In this document: one piece after another, positions 19,803-29,473 of the stretch
How positions within the stretch are numbered: the stretch's first letter is position 1
Layout of the letters: each line of letters begins with the position of its first letter
NCBI GenBank assembly: GCA_963733945.1
Contig: CAVTFD010000001.1
Coordinates: forward strand, 62,001 to 126,000
DNA length: 64,000 bases
Direction: 5' to 3'
Source: AP-15 sp963733945
GTDB taxonomy: Bacteria > Pseudomonadota > Alphaproteobacteria > ATCC43930 > CGMCC-115725
Notes under the pieces: model-generated
Seen by the model: only the letters and a program-made list of their open reading frames with translations
Database searches by the model: none
What the model was told of the DNA's origin: nothing
Position numbers and translations under genes: made by a program

Positions 19803-21472
19803 GGTATTTCAAACGGCCCGAAGGCGAGAACGCGCTCGACGCGCGCATCGCCGGATTGTCTCAGCGCCGCGCCCCGAATGCGGCGGTGGCTGCGCCTCCG
19901 GTCGCCCCGGCTGCAGCGCCCCTCGCCATCGAGCCGGCTTCCCGCACTTCCCAGGAAGACCGTCTAGCGCGGGCGCGCGCCGAAGTGTTGGCTCGTCTAA
20001 ATAGCGAAATCCGCCCCGAGCGACGCCTGATCTTGAGCCGGGGCGAGCTTGCCAAGGTCGTCGAGACCGCAGTGCAAGCCTATCTCCCGCGGAACGGGAT
20101 CGAGGTCAACGCGCTCGAGCGCCGCGATCTGATCACGGCGCTGATGCAGGCCCTGCTGAGCCCGCCGATCCCGGAGGCGGAACCCGAAAAGCCCGCCGGG
20201 CAGCGCCACTCCAACCGCTCCGCGATCGAGGCCGCAAAGACGCAAATCCAGCCGCTCGTCCTCGAACACATGGACGTCGCCGCGGCGGCCGCGATGCCGC
20301 GCGCCACCTTCGAGGCGCAGCTCGACGGCTGGGTCAAGGAATTGCTCGGCGAGACCAAGATCCAGCTCAATTTCGTCGAGCAGCGCGAGCTGGTCCAATC
20401 CTTGGTCGCGGACATGCTCGGGCTCGGCCCGCTCGAACCGCTGATCGAGGACGAGACCGTCACCGACATCATGGTCAACGGGGCAAAGCAGGTCTATGTC
20501 GAGCGGCGCGGCAAGCTCGAACCCACCGACGTGTCGTTCCGCGATGATCAGCACGTCATGAATGTGGCGACCAAGATCGTCACCCGGATCGGCCGCCGCA
20601 TCGATGAGTCGCGCCCGCTCGTCGACGCCCGTCTGCCCGACGGCAGCCGCGTCAACATCATCATCCCGCCATTGGCGATCGACGGGCCCTCGATCTCGAT
20701 CCGTAAATTTTCGAAAAAGACCATCACCCTCGACACAATGGCGCAGCAGGCGAACATCTCGCCCGAAATGTCCACTTTGCTGAAGATCGCCGCGCGCTGC
20801 CGGCTCAACATTCTAATTTCAGGCGGCACGGGATCGGGCAAGACGACTTTGCTGAACGCGCTGTCACGGCTGATCGACCCGACCGAACGCACCGTGACGA
20901 TCGAGGATGCCGCCGAGCTGCAATTGCAGCAACCCCATGTCGTGCGGTTGGAAACCCGCCCGCCCAACCTCGAAGGCAGCGGCGAGATCACGATGCGCGA
21001 TCTGTTGCGCAACGCCCTGCGCATGCGCCCGGACCGTATCATCCTCGGCGAGATCCGCGGCGCCGAGGCGCTCGACGTGCTGCAGGCGATGAACACCGGG
21101 CATGACGGCTCGATGAGTACCATCCATGCCAATCGCCCGCGCGAGGCTCTGACCCGGCTCGAAAACATGGTCGGGATGACCGGCATCAATCTGCCCTCGC
21201 ATGCGGTGCGGACCCAGATCGCCGCGGCGGTCAATCTGATCTTGCAAGTCAACCGGATGCGCGACGGCGTGCGGCGTGTGACCGACGTGATCGAGGTCGT
21301 CGGGATGGAGGGCGACATCATCACAACTCAAGAATTGTTCAGCTTTCAGTTCCAGGGCGAAAGCACGGACGGCCGGCTGCGCGGAACCTTCAAGTCGAGC
21401 GGCGTGCGTCCACACTTCCTGCCGCGCGCCGAATATTTTGGTCTCGATCGTCCATTGCTCGAAATTATTTGA
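19796..21472 (+). CDS. cpaF: Tad secretion ATPase CpaF (TadA)
   Basis: This 558-residue hexameric type II/IV secretion ATPase powers pilus extension. Walker A is ILISGGTGSGKTTLLNAL near residue 340, the Asp box is VTIEDAAELQL, Walker B is PDRIILGEIRGAEALD and the His box is DGSMSTIHANRPREAL. The N-terminal 130 residues are Ala/Pro-rich, then helical. The start is a GTG at 19796. The frame is intact throughout, in contrast to many genes elsewhere in the window. Confidence 0.95.
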   Translation: MVGYFKRPEGENALDARIAGLSQRRAPNAAVAAPPVAPAAAPLAIEPASRTSQEDRLARARAEVLARLNSEIRPERRLILSRGELAKVVETAVQAYLPRNGIEVNALERRDLITALMQALLSPPIPEAEPEKPAGQRHSNRSAIEAAKTQIQPLVLEHMDVAAAAAMPRATFEAQLDGWVKELLGETKIQLNFVEQRELVQSLVADMLGLGPLEPLIEDETVTDIMVNGAKQVYVERRGKLEPTDVSFRDDQHVMNVATKIVTRIGRRIDESRPLVDARLPDGSRVNIIIPPLAIDGPSISIRKFSKKTITLDTMAQQANISPEMSTLLKIAARCRLNILISGGTGSGKTTLLNALSRLIDPTERTVTIEDAAELQLQQPHVVRLETRPPNLEGSGEITMRDLLRNALRMRPDRIILGEIRGAEALDVLQAMNTGHDGSMSTIHANRPREALTRLENMVGMTGINLPSHAVRTQIAAAVNLILQVNRMRDGVRRVTDVIEVVGMEGDIITTQELFSFQFQGESTDGRLRGTFKSSGVRPHFLPRAEYFGLDRPLLEII

Positions 21473-21642
21473 ATAAAATTTACGATCACGGCCAACACTC
21501 TTCGACTTTTGACAAAGATAGGTCTATTGCTTGCGGAGAGCTGGGGGCAACTCGGCTGGCGCATCGATATCGGACTGAGCCGCGCAGTGAATGAGTGCCC
21601 CTTGCTCGAGATGACCCGCTCTCCTCGGTCGTGTGGTGAAGC

Positions 21643-22635
21643 ATGATTTTCCCGTTAGATCAGGCCGACGGGCTGGCGATCCTGTCCGCGCTCGCCGCCG
21701 CGCTGAGCTTTCTGATGATAGCCCTGGCGATCGGCGGCGGCGCGGCATATCGGCGCTACAAGCGGCGCCTCAACGCCGTGCGCGATCGTGCCAGAGGCGT
21801 CCCTGCGCCTGCCGCGGCCCAGTCTTTGGCCCGAATGCAGAGCGCAACCCCCAAGATCGACCGCGTTGCCCGCCGTTGGTTGCCGCGACGCCAACTGCTG
21901 TCCTCCCGCCTGGCCCGCACCGGCAGGTCGATCACCATCGGCCACTATGGGCTCATGGTGGTCGGCGTGGCGGCGCTTGCGATTTTCGGCCTCGTCTGCG
22001 TCACACCGCTCGGCATCGTCCCCGACGTGCTGATCGGCCTCTTCCTCGGAATGGCGCTCCCCCACCTGGTCATCGGACGTCTGGGGAAGCGCCGAGTTGC
22101 TGCCTTCATCGCGCTGTTTCCCGATGCCATCGACTTGATCGTACGCGCATTGCGTTCCGGCATGCCAATTAGCGAAGCGATCATCGGAGCCGGTCGTGAG
22201 ATCGCCGACCCGGTCGGCTGCGAGTTGCGCCTGGTCGAAAGCGGGATGCGAATGGGGCGCGACCTCGAAGCCCTGCTCTGGGACATCGCCAAGCGCATCG
22301 ATATGCCGGAATTCCGGTTTTTTATCATCGCCCTCAGCGTCCAGCGCGAGACCGGCGGCAACCTCGCCGAAACACTCGCCAATCTCGCCGACGCCCTGCG
22401 CAAGCGCCGCCAGATGCGCGCCAAGGTCCGCGCGATGTCGAGCGAAACGCGGGCGACGACGATGATCCTAGGCGGGCTGCCGTTGGTGGTGATCGGGCTG
22501 CTGATGCTGACCTCGCCGAGCTATCTGGCGCCGCTGTTCCACGATGGGCGCGGCTTCATCCTCGACGGAATAGCGGTCGCCATGCTCGTCATCGGGGTCA
22601 CCATCATGAACAAGATGGCGCGGTTCGAAATATGA
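21643..22635 (+). CDS. tadB: Tad inner-membrane platform protein TadB
   Basis: This 330-residue GspF-domain protein has four predicted membrane segments: near residues 15-32, 100-145, 270-295 and 300-325. The GspF domain contains FPDAIDLIVRALRSGMPISE and VQRETGGNLAETLANLADAL, the classical GGNLAETL motif. It forms the inner-membrane platform with TadC. The 170 bases before it hold no gene. Its end overlaps the tadC ATG by four bases. Confidence 0.93.
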   Translation: MIFPLDQADGLAILSALAAALSFLMIALAIGGGAAYRRYKRRLNAVRDRARGVPAPAAAQSLARMQSATPKIDRVARRWLPRRQLLSSRLARTGRSITIGHYGLMVVGVAALAIFGLVCVTPLGIVPDVLIGLFLGMALPHLVIGRLGKRRVAAFIALFPDAIDLIVRALRSGMPISEAIIGAGREIADPVGCELRLVESGMRMGRDLEALLWDIAKRIDMPEFRFFIIALSVQRETGGNLAETLANLADALRKRRQMRAKVRAMSSETRATTMILGGLPLVVIGLLMLTSPSYLAPLFHDGRGFILDGIAVAMLVIGVTIMNKMARFEI

Positions 22636-23630
22636 TCAGTCTGAGGCCGCAAGATTTGAACATCGCCGATTGGCTGCCGGCCGGCACCGGCCTCGACGAC
22701 GCCATCGCGGGGCTCGCTGCGTTGGCGGTTCTGACCATGCTTGCGGCGACCTGGCATGCGCTGCGGCCGAAAAACGCATTCGAGCGGCGCCTCGAGCAAG
22801 TCGTCGAGCGTAAGGAGACATTGCGCCGGCAGGCGCTCTCCGCGCGAACCCGCCGCCAACCCCGCAGGCCGATGGGATGGATGCGCGCGGCGGTAACGAG
22901 CCTCAATCTGCTGCGCAGCCGCCACGCCGCGGAAGCCCGGCAGAGGCTTGCCCGGGCCGGGATCAGATCGCCGGATGCAATGATCGGCTATCTGTTCGCG
23001 CGGCTCAGCCTGCCGTCGCTCTTCGGCTGCGCCGCGCTGCTGGATAGTTCTGTACTGCGGATGCTGCCGGTCCCGCCCGATTTTCGATTTATGCCGGCAA
23101 TCGCCGCGGCTCTACTCGGGTTCTATGCACCTAACATTTATCTGAAGAATGTCGCGGGCAAACGCGCCAAACAGCTGCAGCTCGCCTTGCCCGACGGGCT
23201 CGACCTTATGGTCATTTGCGCCGAGGCCGGGCTCAGCCTGGACGCAACCCTACTGCGCGTTGCACGCGAGCTCGCTGCTAGCTGGCCCGAACTCGCCGAG
23301 GAGTTTGCGCTAACCGCCGCCGAGCTGACCTTTATGCCAGATCGCCGGTTGGCGTTCGAAAACCTCAACAACCGGACCGATTCGGATGCGATTCGAGCAG
23401 TGGTCAATACCTTGCAGCAGACCGCAAAATTCGGCACCCCGCTGGCGCATTCATTGCGAATTTTGGCGAACGAGTCGCGGGCGGCGCGCATGACCCGGGC
23501 TGAGGAAAAGGCGGCGCGGTTACCGGCGATGCTGACCGTGCCAATGATCCTGTTCATCCTGCCGACACTGTTTATCGTTCTGCTCGGACCCGCCGCGATC
23601 AATATAATGGATACATTCAGTAAACCTTGA
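22632..23630 (+). CDS. tadC: Tad inner-membrane platform protein TadC
   Basis: This 332-residue GspF-domain protein is the paralogue and partner of TadB. Membrane segments lie near residues 30-45, 115-160 and 300-325. The core is LPDGLDLMVICAEAGLSLDA, followed by QTAKFGTPLAHSLRILANES and EEKAARLPAMLTVPMILFIL, which is typical of TadC. It is the last plus-strand gene of the locus and converges on tadD with a 16-base gap. Confidence 0.93.
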   Translation: MISLRPQDLNIADWLPAGTGLDDAIAGLAALAVLTMLAATWHALRPKNAFERRLEQVVERKETLRRQALSARTRRQPRRPMGWMRAAVTSLNLLRSRHAAEARQRLARAGIRSPDAMIGYLFARLSLPSLFGCAALLDSSVLRMLPVPPDFRFMPAIAAALLGFYAPNIYLKNVAGKRAKQLQLALPDGLDLMVICAEAGLSLDATLLRVARELAASWPELAEEFALTAAELTFMPDRRLAFENLNNRTDSDAIRAVVNTLQQTAKFGTPLAHSLRILANESRAARMTRAEEKAARLPAMLTVPMILFILPTLFIVLLGPAAINIMDTFSKP

Positions 23631-23646
23631 GCAGCACGAGCCTAGA

Positions 23647-24531
23647 TCAAGACGGTCCGGTAGCGCTGCGGTTGCTTCCAACCGACAATATCGCGTGGTC
23701 GCGGGCTTCGGGCGACAACGCGCGCAAGGTCTGGTAATAAGCGAGATTATGTTCGACCGCAGCTTCGTCGAGGTCGATCCGGCCGAGTCGGGCGGCTTCG
23801 GTGACAGTTCCCTCCAAACCATAGATCAGCGCAAGGGTCTGCCGCTCCTGGGCTGATCCGCCCGGGGCCATTGCGACCGGCTGCAGCACGGCGATTGCGT
23901 TCGGGTAATTGCCGCTGAGTGCCAGCGACAGCGCCAGATCGACCGTCAATGCCGGATCGCCCGGAGCGCCCTGCAGACCGTGCCGATAATACGCTTGCGC
24001 CTGCTGATGCCGCCCCTCGACATCCTGGGTCAGGCCGAGCAACACCGACAGCTTGGGATCATTGGGGTTGTCTGCAAGCGCTCTGGAGAGCGGGACCTGC
24101 GCAAGCTCGGGCCGGCCCGTTCGGAGGTAGGCCCTGGCCAGCCCCAGCTCCGCCGGCAGATTGCTGCTATCACGGGCCAGCGCCGAATTATAGGCGAGGA
24201 TCGCTTCGTTGACGGCGCCGGTGGCGATCAATGTATCGCCAAGCCCAACAAACGGCGCAGCGGCTCCCGGCTGAATCTCCGCGGCCCGGCGATAGATCGC
24301 AACAGCGTTGGCGTAATCCCCGCCCGAGCGGGCCGCTGTTGCGATCCGCATCAGCGCATCATAGCTTGGCGGGCTGCCGCCGCCATCGCGGCCGTTGACG
24401 CTCAGGGGATCGAGGTGGAACGGCACCGGCTGACACCCCGCGGCTGCCAGCAACACCACAGTAATGGCGAGAAATCGTCCCGATAGAGGGTTTCCTATGC
24501 ACCGCTTGCGCCCACCCTTTATCTTGATCAT
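23647..24531 (-). CDS. tadD: TPR lipoprotein TadD
   Basis: About 294 residues from the ATG at 24531; a GTG at 24555 would add eight. The lipoprotein signal is ITVVLLAAAGCQP. Tetratricopeptide repeats run from about residue 60 to 230, for example NAVAIYRRAAEIQPGAAAPF and EAILAYNSALARDSSNLPAE. TadD is an outer-membrane lipoprotein needed for secretin assembly. Here it is on the opposite strand, convergent with tadC, so it must have its own promoter. Confidence 0.87.
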   Translation of the reverse strand: MIKIKGGRKRCIGNPLSGRFLAITVVLLAAAGCQPVPFHLDPLSVNGRDGGGSPPSYDALMRIATAARSGGDYANAVAIYRRAAEIQPGAAAPFVGLGDTLIATGAVNEAILAYNSALARDSSNLPAELGLARAYLRTGRPELAQVPLSRALADNPNDPKLSVLLGLTQDVEGRHQQAQAYYRHGLQGAPGDPALTVDLALSLALSGNYPNAIAVLQPVAMAPGGSAQERQTLALIYGLEGTVTEAARLGRIDLDEAAVEHNLAYYQTLRALSPEARDHAILSVGSNRSATGPS

Positions 24532-24678
24532 TTCTGTCTCGCCGATACACCCCACCCCAGGTTGAATAAGTTCGCCAACGTCAAAAATGCGTCAATGCTT
24601 TTCGGCTAGGCTGGAACTTCAATCATTTACGAAGAGCGTTGCGGTCCGCGAGGGCGACCGATGGAGAGCGAATTGGGG

Positions 24679-27363
24679 CTAACCGCTTGCCGACACCGAA
24701 CTTGTCTCTTGCGTCTTGGCGACAACCGCGCGCTCGACCGCCGCGAGCGCCGCTTCAGCATGCCCCGCATCGGGACCACCGGCCTGGGCCAGGTCGGCGC
24801 GACCGCCGCCGCCTTTGCCGCCGAGCGCCGCGGCGCCGAACCGGACCAGCTCGACTGCGTCGAAGTGGTCTGCCAGGTCGGGGGTGACGCCGACGACGAT
24901 CGCCGCTTTGCCGTCGGCGCGCGACACGACGGCCACGATGCCGGACCCGATCCGCTGCTTCAGCTCGTCGGCCAGAGATTTCAGTTCGCGCCCGGGAACA
25001 TCGTCAACCACCCGGCCGTCGAAAGCGATCTCGCCGATGCGCTTTGCAGCAGCTTTGGTCGCCGGACCGGCGCTGGCCAAAGCCCGCCGCGCCTCAGCCA
25101 GTTCGCGTTCGAGCCGCCGCCGCTCGTCGACGAGGCTGATGATCCGCGCCGGCAATTCGGCAGGGCTCGTCCGCAACGCGGCTGCCGCCTGGCGCAGCAA
25201 CCCTTCCTCCTCGGCCAGATACGCCTCAGCGGCGGCGCCGGTCAGCGCCTCGATCCGGCGTACGCCCGAGGCGATCGCATTCTCGCCGATAATCTTGAAC
25301 AGCCCGATATCGCCGGTGCTGCGGACATGCGTGCCGCCGCACAGCTCCACCGAATAGGCCTGATCCTCGCCATCGACGGCCCCGCCCATCGAGACGACCC
25401 GCACCTCGTCGCCATATTTCTCGCCGAACAGGGCCAACGCCCCCTCGGCCACGGCGCGGTCCGGGGTCAGCAATCGTGTGCCCACCTCGGCATTGGTCCG
25501 GATGCGCTCGTTGACCTCGGACTCGATCGTCAGGATGTCTTCGGGGCCCAGCGCCCTCGGGTGGCTGAAATCGAACCGCAACCGGTCGGGTGCGACCAGC
25601 GATCCCTTTTGCGTCACATGCGCGCCGAGGCGCCGGCGCAGCGCCTGGTGCAACAGGTGGGTCACCGAATGGTTGGCGCGCAATCGGCGGCGGCGAGCGC
25701 CGTCGACTCGCAGTTCGACCGCGTCGCCTTCCTTCAGTGAGCCGTGGCCTAAGCGGCCGAGATGAACGTGCAAGTCACCGGCCTTCTTGACCGTGTCATG
25801 CACCGCCAGCTCGGCGCCGGACGCAGAAAAAAGGACGCCGGTATCACCGACCTGGCCGCCCAATTCGCCGTAGAACGGCGTCTGGTTGACGATTACCGCG
25901 ATCTCGTCGCCGGCGGCGGCCTCGCCGACCCGCTTGCCGTCGCGCAGGATGGCCAGCACCACGCCTTCGGCGGTTTCGGTCTCATAACCGAGAAATTCGG
26001 TTGCGCCGAGATCCTCGCGCAAGCCCAGCCAGACCGCTTCGGTCGCCGCCTCGCCCGAACCAACCCAGCTGCGGCGCGCCTCCGCGCGCTGGCGCGCCAT
26101 CGCCGCCTCGAATCCGTCGACCGCTACCCGCCGGCCCTGCCCCCGCAGCACGTCTTCGGTCAGATCGAGCGGAAAGCCATAGGTATCGTAGAGTTTGAAA
26201 GCGGTCTCGCCGGGGAACGGTTCGCCCGGACCGAGTCGGACGGTCTCCTCTTCGAGCAGGCGGAGCCCGCGCTCCAAAGTCTGCTTGAAATTCGTTTCCT
26301 CGAGCAGAAGCGTCTCGGCGATCAGCGGCTGGGCGCGGACCAGCTCGGGATAAGCCGCCCCCATCTGGTGCACCAGGGCCGGCACCAGCCGCCATACCAT
26401 CGGCTCTGTGCAGCCAAGCATATGGGCGTGGCGCATCGCCCGGCGCATGATCCGGCGCAGCACATAGCCGCGCCCCTCCTTGCTCGGCAACACGCCGTCG
26501 GCGATCAGAAATGCCGAGGCGCGCAAATGGTCGGCGATCACCCGGTGCGAAACCGCATGCTCACCGTCGGCCGCCACGCCCGACGCATCGGCCGAGGCCA
26601 GGATCAGCGCGCGGAACAGGTCGATGTCGTAATTGTCGTGCTTGCTTTGCAGGATCGCGGCGATGCGCTCGAGCCCCATGCCCGTATCGATCGACGGGTG
26701 CGGCAACAGCACGCGCTCACCGGGCGCGAGCTGATCGTATTGCGTAAAGACGAGGTTCCAAATCTCGACAAACCGGTCGCCGTCGGCGTCCGGGCTGCCC
26801 GGCGGGCCGCCGGGGATCGCAGGCCCGTGATCCCAAAAGATCTCCGAACACGGCCCGCATGGGCCGACATCGCCCATTGACCAGAAATTGTCGGAGGTCG
26901 CGATGCGGATGATACGGTCTTCAGGCAACCCGGCGATCTTCGCCCATAATTCAGCGGCCTCGTCATCTTCTGAGTAGACCGTGACAAGCAGCCGATCGCG
27001 CGGCAGGCCGAAATCGCGGGTGATCAGCTCCCAGGCGAACGTGATCGCACGGTCTTTGAAATAATCGCCGAAAGAAAAATTGCCGAGCATCTCGAAGAAA
27101 GTATGATGCCGGGTGGTGTAGCCGACATTTTCGAGATCGTTATGCTTGCCTCCGGCGCGCACGCATTTCTGCGCAGTAGCGGCCCGCGAATAAGGGCGTT
27201 TCTCCAATCCGGTAAAGACGTTTTTGAACTGCACCATCCCGGCGTTGGTGAACAACAGAGTCGGGTCGTTGCGCGGCACCAGCGGGCTCGACGGTACGAT
27301 TTCATGACCGTTGCGGGCGAAATAGTCGAGGAACGCGGTGCGGATGTCGTCGGTCGTCTGCAT
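24679..27363 (-). CDS. alaS: alanyl-tRNA synthetase
   Basis: This class II synthetase of 894 residues charges tRNA-Ala. The start MQTTDDIRTAFLDYFARNGH at 27363 matches the family; the frame is open for another 173 codons upstream, but that part has no AlaS homology. Motifs are RNDPTLLFTNAGMVQFK, PHPSIDTGMGLERI, the editing-domain HxxxH in NHSVTHLLHQAL, and CGGTH with its zinc-type Cys and His. The C-terminal DHHA1 domain has GGKGGGGRADLAQAGG. It is intact and is usually next to recA, which is not in this window. Confidence 0.97.
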   Translation of the reverse strand: MQTTDDIRTAFLDYFARNGHEIVPSSPLVPRNDPTLLFTNAGMVQFKNVFTGLEKRPYSRAATAQKCVRAGGKHNDLENVGYTTRHHTFFEMLGNFSFGDYFKDRAITFAWELITRDFGLPRDRLLVTVYSEDDEAAELWAKIAGLPEDRIIRIATSDNFWSMGDVGPCGPCSEIFWDHGPAIPGGPPGSPDADGDRFVEIWNLVFTQYDQLAPGERVLLPHPSIDTGMGLERIAAILQSKHDNYDIDLFRALILASADASGVAADGEHAVSHRVIADHLRASAFLIADGVLPSKEGRGYVLRRIMRRAMRHAHMLGCTEPMVWRLVPALVHQMGAAYPELVRAQPLIAETLLLEETNFKQTLERGLRLLEEETVRLGPGEPFPGETAFKLYDTYGFPLDLTEDVLRGQGRRVAVDGFEAAMARQRAEARRSWVGSGEAATEAVWLGLREDLGATEFLGYETETAEGVVLAILRDGKRVGEAAAGDEIAVIVNQTPFYGELGGQVGDTGVLFSASGAELAVHDTVKKAGDLHVHLGRLGHGSLKEGDAVELRVDGARRRRLRANHSVTHLLHQALRRRLGAHVTQKGSLVAPDRLRFDFSHPRALGPEDILTIESEVNERIRTNAEVGTRLLTPDRAVAEGALALFGEKYGDEVRVVSMGGAVDGEDQAYSVELCGGTHVRSTGDIGLFKIIGENAIASGVRRIEALTGAAAEAYLAEEEGLLRQAAAALRTSPAELPARIISLVDERRRLERELAEARRALASAGPATKAAAKRIGEIAFDGRVVDDVPGRELKSLADELKQRIGSGIVAVVSRADGKAAIVVGVTPDLADHFDAVELVRFGAAALGGKGGGGRADLAQAGGPDAGHAEAALAAVERAVVAKTQETSSVSASG

Positions 27364-27704
27364 CACACAGATTGTGGCCTCGCGCGACCGCAGTGCAAGA
27401 GGGTGAATCGCCGAGTCACGCCGATTCGACCCTAAGGGCCGCAACAACAATATACGGCAGAGGTCGGCTGCACCTTGATCGTCACCTTCACGGCGACAGC
27501 CTGCCCCTAAACCCAGGTTGCACCGCCGCCGGATGTTTCCTTCGTGCTGTGGATGTTGACCGCAATCACCCTTGCCGGGAGCGCGGTCTTGCGCCTGTCG
27601 CCGGCCGGACGGTTTGTCTTGGATACGCAGCCTATTATCGATGCGGCCGCCGTGCCGGGCTCCAGGCTGAGGCGCGGCGGAATGCTTGCTGCCGAAACCG
27701 GTGC
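27364..27704. other. 341-bp gap, no gene seen
   Basis: This stretch lies between the alaS start and the end of the methyltransferase on the same strand. I checked the three minus and three plus frames. None starts with a credible ribosome site or shows a recognisable domain. A plus frame from 27544 has a short hydrophobic start but runs antisense into the methyltransferase. Confidence 0.5.
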
Positions 27705-28412
27705 TCAGATCGCAGTGCGCCACACGGCGACCGCCGTCTTGCCGAATTTGTGGCCGGTGAGCGGATCGAGACGGCGCGACACTGGGACCAGCAATTTGTC
27801 CCACACCGCGATCTGCCGTTTCGAGGGCGCCGCCGCCTTGAGCATCAGCCGGTTGGCGAGCGAGGCGAAAAACCCGGCGCAATCGAGCATCAGAAAAGCC
27901 TCAAGTTGGCATCCAGGTGGGGTCTGCGCGCGCAGGCTCGCCCGGCCGTAGCGCCGGTAGTGGCCGACCGCGGCATCGAACGGGCTGAACAGGTATTGAT
28001 GCGCCGGCGCCAGCACGACGAGCTTGCCTTGGTCCGCGAGATGGGTGCGCGCGCGGGCGAGTTCGGCCCGGTCATCGGCGATGTGTTCGAGCACGTCGAG
28101 GTAGAGGATCGTATCGAACTGGGCGTCCCGGTGAATATTCTCGATCGTGCCGGTGACGACGCGGCAGCTTGACCGGATTTCCCCGGCCTGAACCCGCTCT
28201 CCGATCAGGCGTGCCAGATCAGGATCGGGCTCCAGGCACGTCCATTCGCTGACGCGGGCGTTATCGAAGTGGCCGGTGTTGCCGCCGATGCCAGCGCCGA
28301 CCTCCAGCACCCGGCCCGCGATGTAGCGCCCGAGCAGACGCCCGACATAAGCTTTCCAATTGGTAGCCGCCGCGAACAGCGTTAATTCCGTGCCGACATA
28401 ATGGTAGCTCAT
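27705..28412 (-). CDS. class I SAM-dependent methyltransferase
   Basis: This 235-residue protein starts at MSYHYVGTELTLFAAATNWK (ATG at 28412), which overlaps the stop of the upstream glycosyltransferase as ATGA. The SAM-binding motif I is VLEVGAGIGGNTGHF at about residues 35-49, the acidic residue is CLEPDPDLARL, and motif IV is FDTILYLDVLEHIADD. The type resembles methyltransferases next to dolichol-phosphate-mannosyltransferase-like genes in envelope-sugar loci. The methyl acceptor is unknown. Confidence 0.85.
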   Translation of the reverse strand: MSYHYVGTELTLFAAATNWKAYVGRLLGRYIAGRVLEVGAGIGGNTGHFDNARVSEWTCLEPDPDLARLIGERVQAGEIRSSCRVVTGTIENIHRDAQFDTILYLDVLEHIADDRAELARARTHLADQGKLVVLAPAHQYLFSPFDAAVGHYRRYGRASLRAQTPPGCQLEAFLMLDCAGFFASLANRLMLKAAAPSKRQIAVWDKLLVPVSRRLDPLTGHKFGKTAVAVWRTAI

Positions 28413-29415
28413 GCGGCCGGACGCACCGCAGCCGCCGCTGCCGACCGGCGGTCGAGCCGGTAGTGTCGACGTTCGGCGACAAAGCAGGGGCAATCGACAA
28501 TCGGCACGATCGGCCGGTTGCTCCGACCCGCCAATACGGTCAGGCTCGCCGCGATCACGATGACCAATATCTGCAGCAGGATGATCAGCAGATCGCCGAT
28601 TACGGTAGTGGCCCAGCCGGGGATGGCGAGATCTGTGAAGAGCCGGATCGCGGCAACGCTGACGATGCCTAGCCCGGCCAATCCGGCCACGAGGCCGGCG
28701 GCGAGCAGGACGCGGACAAAGATCTTGTCGGTATAGACCGATAGCGCGCTGAGGCCGTGAACCATCAGCGCCACAAGATTCATTCGGGACCGCCCGGCGC
28801 AGCGGCTGCCACGCACCGTCGGCACGCTCATATAGGGAAGCCGGGAGCGCATAACCGAGGCCGCAAGGTTGATTCCACAATTCGGGCATATGCACGAGAC
28901 GGCGGACCGCGGACGCCGGCATCAAACAGTAATTGCCGAAATCGATCGCTTGACCGGTCAGCACATGAAACAGCAGCTTGTAAAGCCGATACCACAACCG
29001 GAAGACGCGGGATTCGGCACGCTGTGCCCGCCCGGCGAACACGACGTGACCGCGGATGGCGCGCGCTCGCGGCTAACAATGCGGAAATGTCGGCCGGCCG
29101 GTCCTGACCATCGCTGTCCATGACCACAGCCGCATCAATCTCGCTGCTATCGGCGATCGCGCACAATCCGATGGCGATCGCCCGTTGGTGACCCAGATTT
29201 GCGGCGAGCCGTATGATTTCGATCGACTCCACACACGAGACGGTCGGCAGCAAAATGTCGGCGGCGTCGAACGGTGCAGCCGAGCCGTCGTCGACGGCGC
29301 AGATGTGAAACACGACGCCGGACCCGGTGAACCGGTCGGATATCTCGGTCATGAGTTCGGCAAACGATGCCCAGTCATCGAGGACCGGGGTCACGATCGC
29401 GATGGTCTTGGCCAT
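28409..29415 (-). CDS. family 2 glycosyltransferase with C-terminal membrane pair, two frameshifts
   Basis: From MAKTIAIVTPVLDDWASFAE (ATG at 29415) the GT-A fold reads HICAVDDGS, then NLGHQRAIAIGL and the metal-binding VMDSDGQDRP (DxD-type). Near 29055 the frame shifts to VVFAGRAQRAESRVFRLWYR and LTGQAIDFGNYCLMP. An extra base near 28875 shifts it again, to MRSRLPYMSVPTVRG and two membrane helices. This is the polyprenyl-phosphate sugar transferase type (DPM1 or GtrB-like). About 335 residues. It would load a sugar on a lipid carrier for the GT87-like enzyme encoded divergently. Confidence 0.8.
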
Positions 29416-29473
29416 GCCGTGCGAGTGTCCAATTGCTCCGCGGCCATCTTAAATCGGGCGATTTTAACGAAGG

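Noticed and set aside
21509..21537. Promoter before tadB (TTGACA at 21509)
   Set aside because: There is a good -35, but no acceptable -10 at 16-18 bases, so it is not annotated.
24661..25740. 359-codon plus frame opposite alaS
   Set aside because: It is the antisense shadow of the AlaS C-terminal domain, with no independent evidence.
27364..27882. 173-codon N-terminal extension of alaS
   Set aside because: The extra residues have no synthetase homology, and the ATG at 27363 matches the normal family start.
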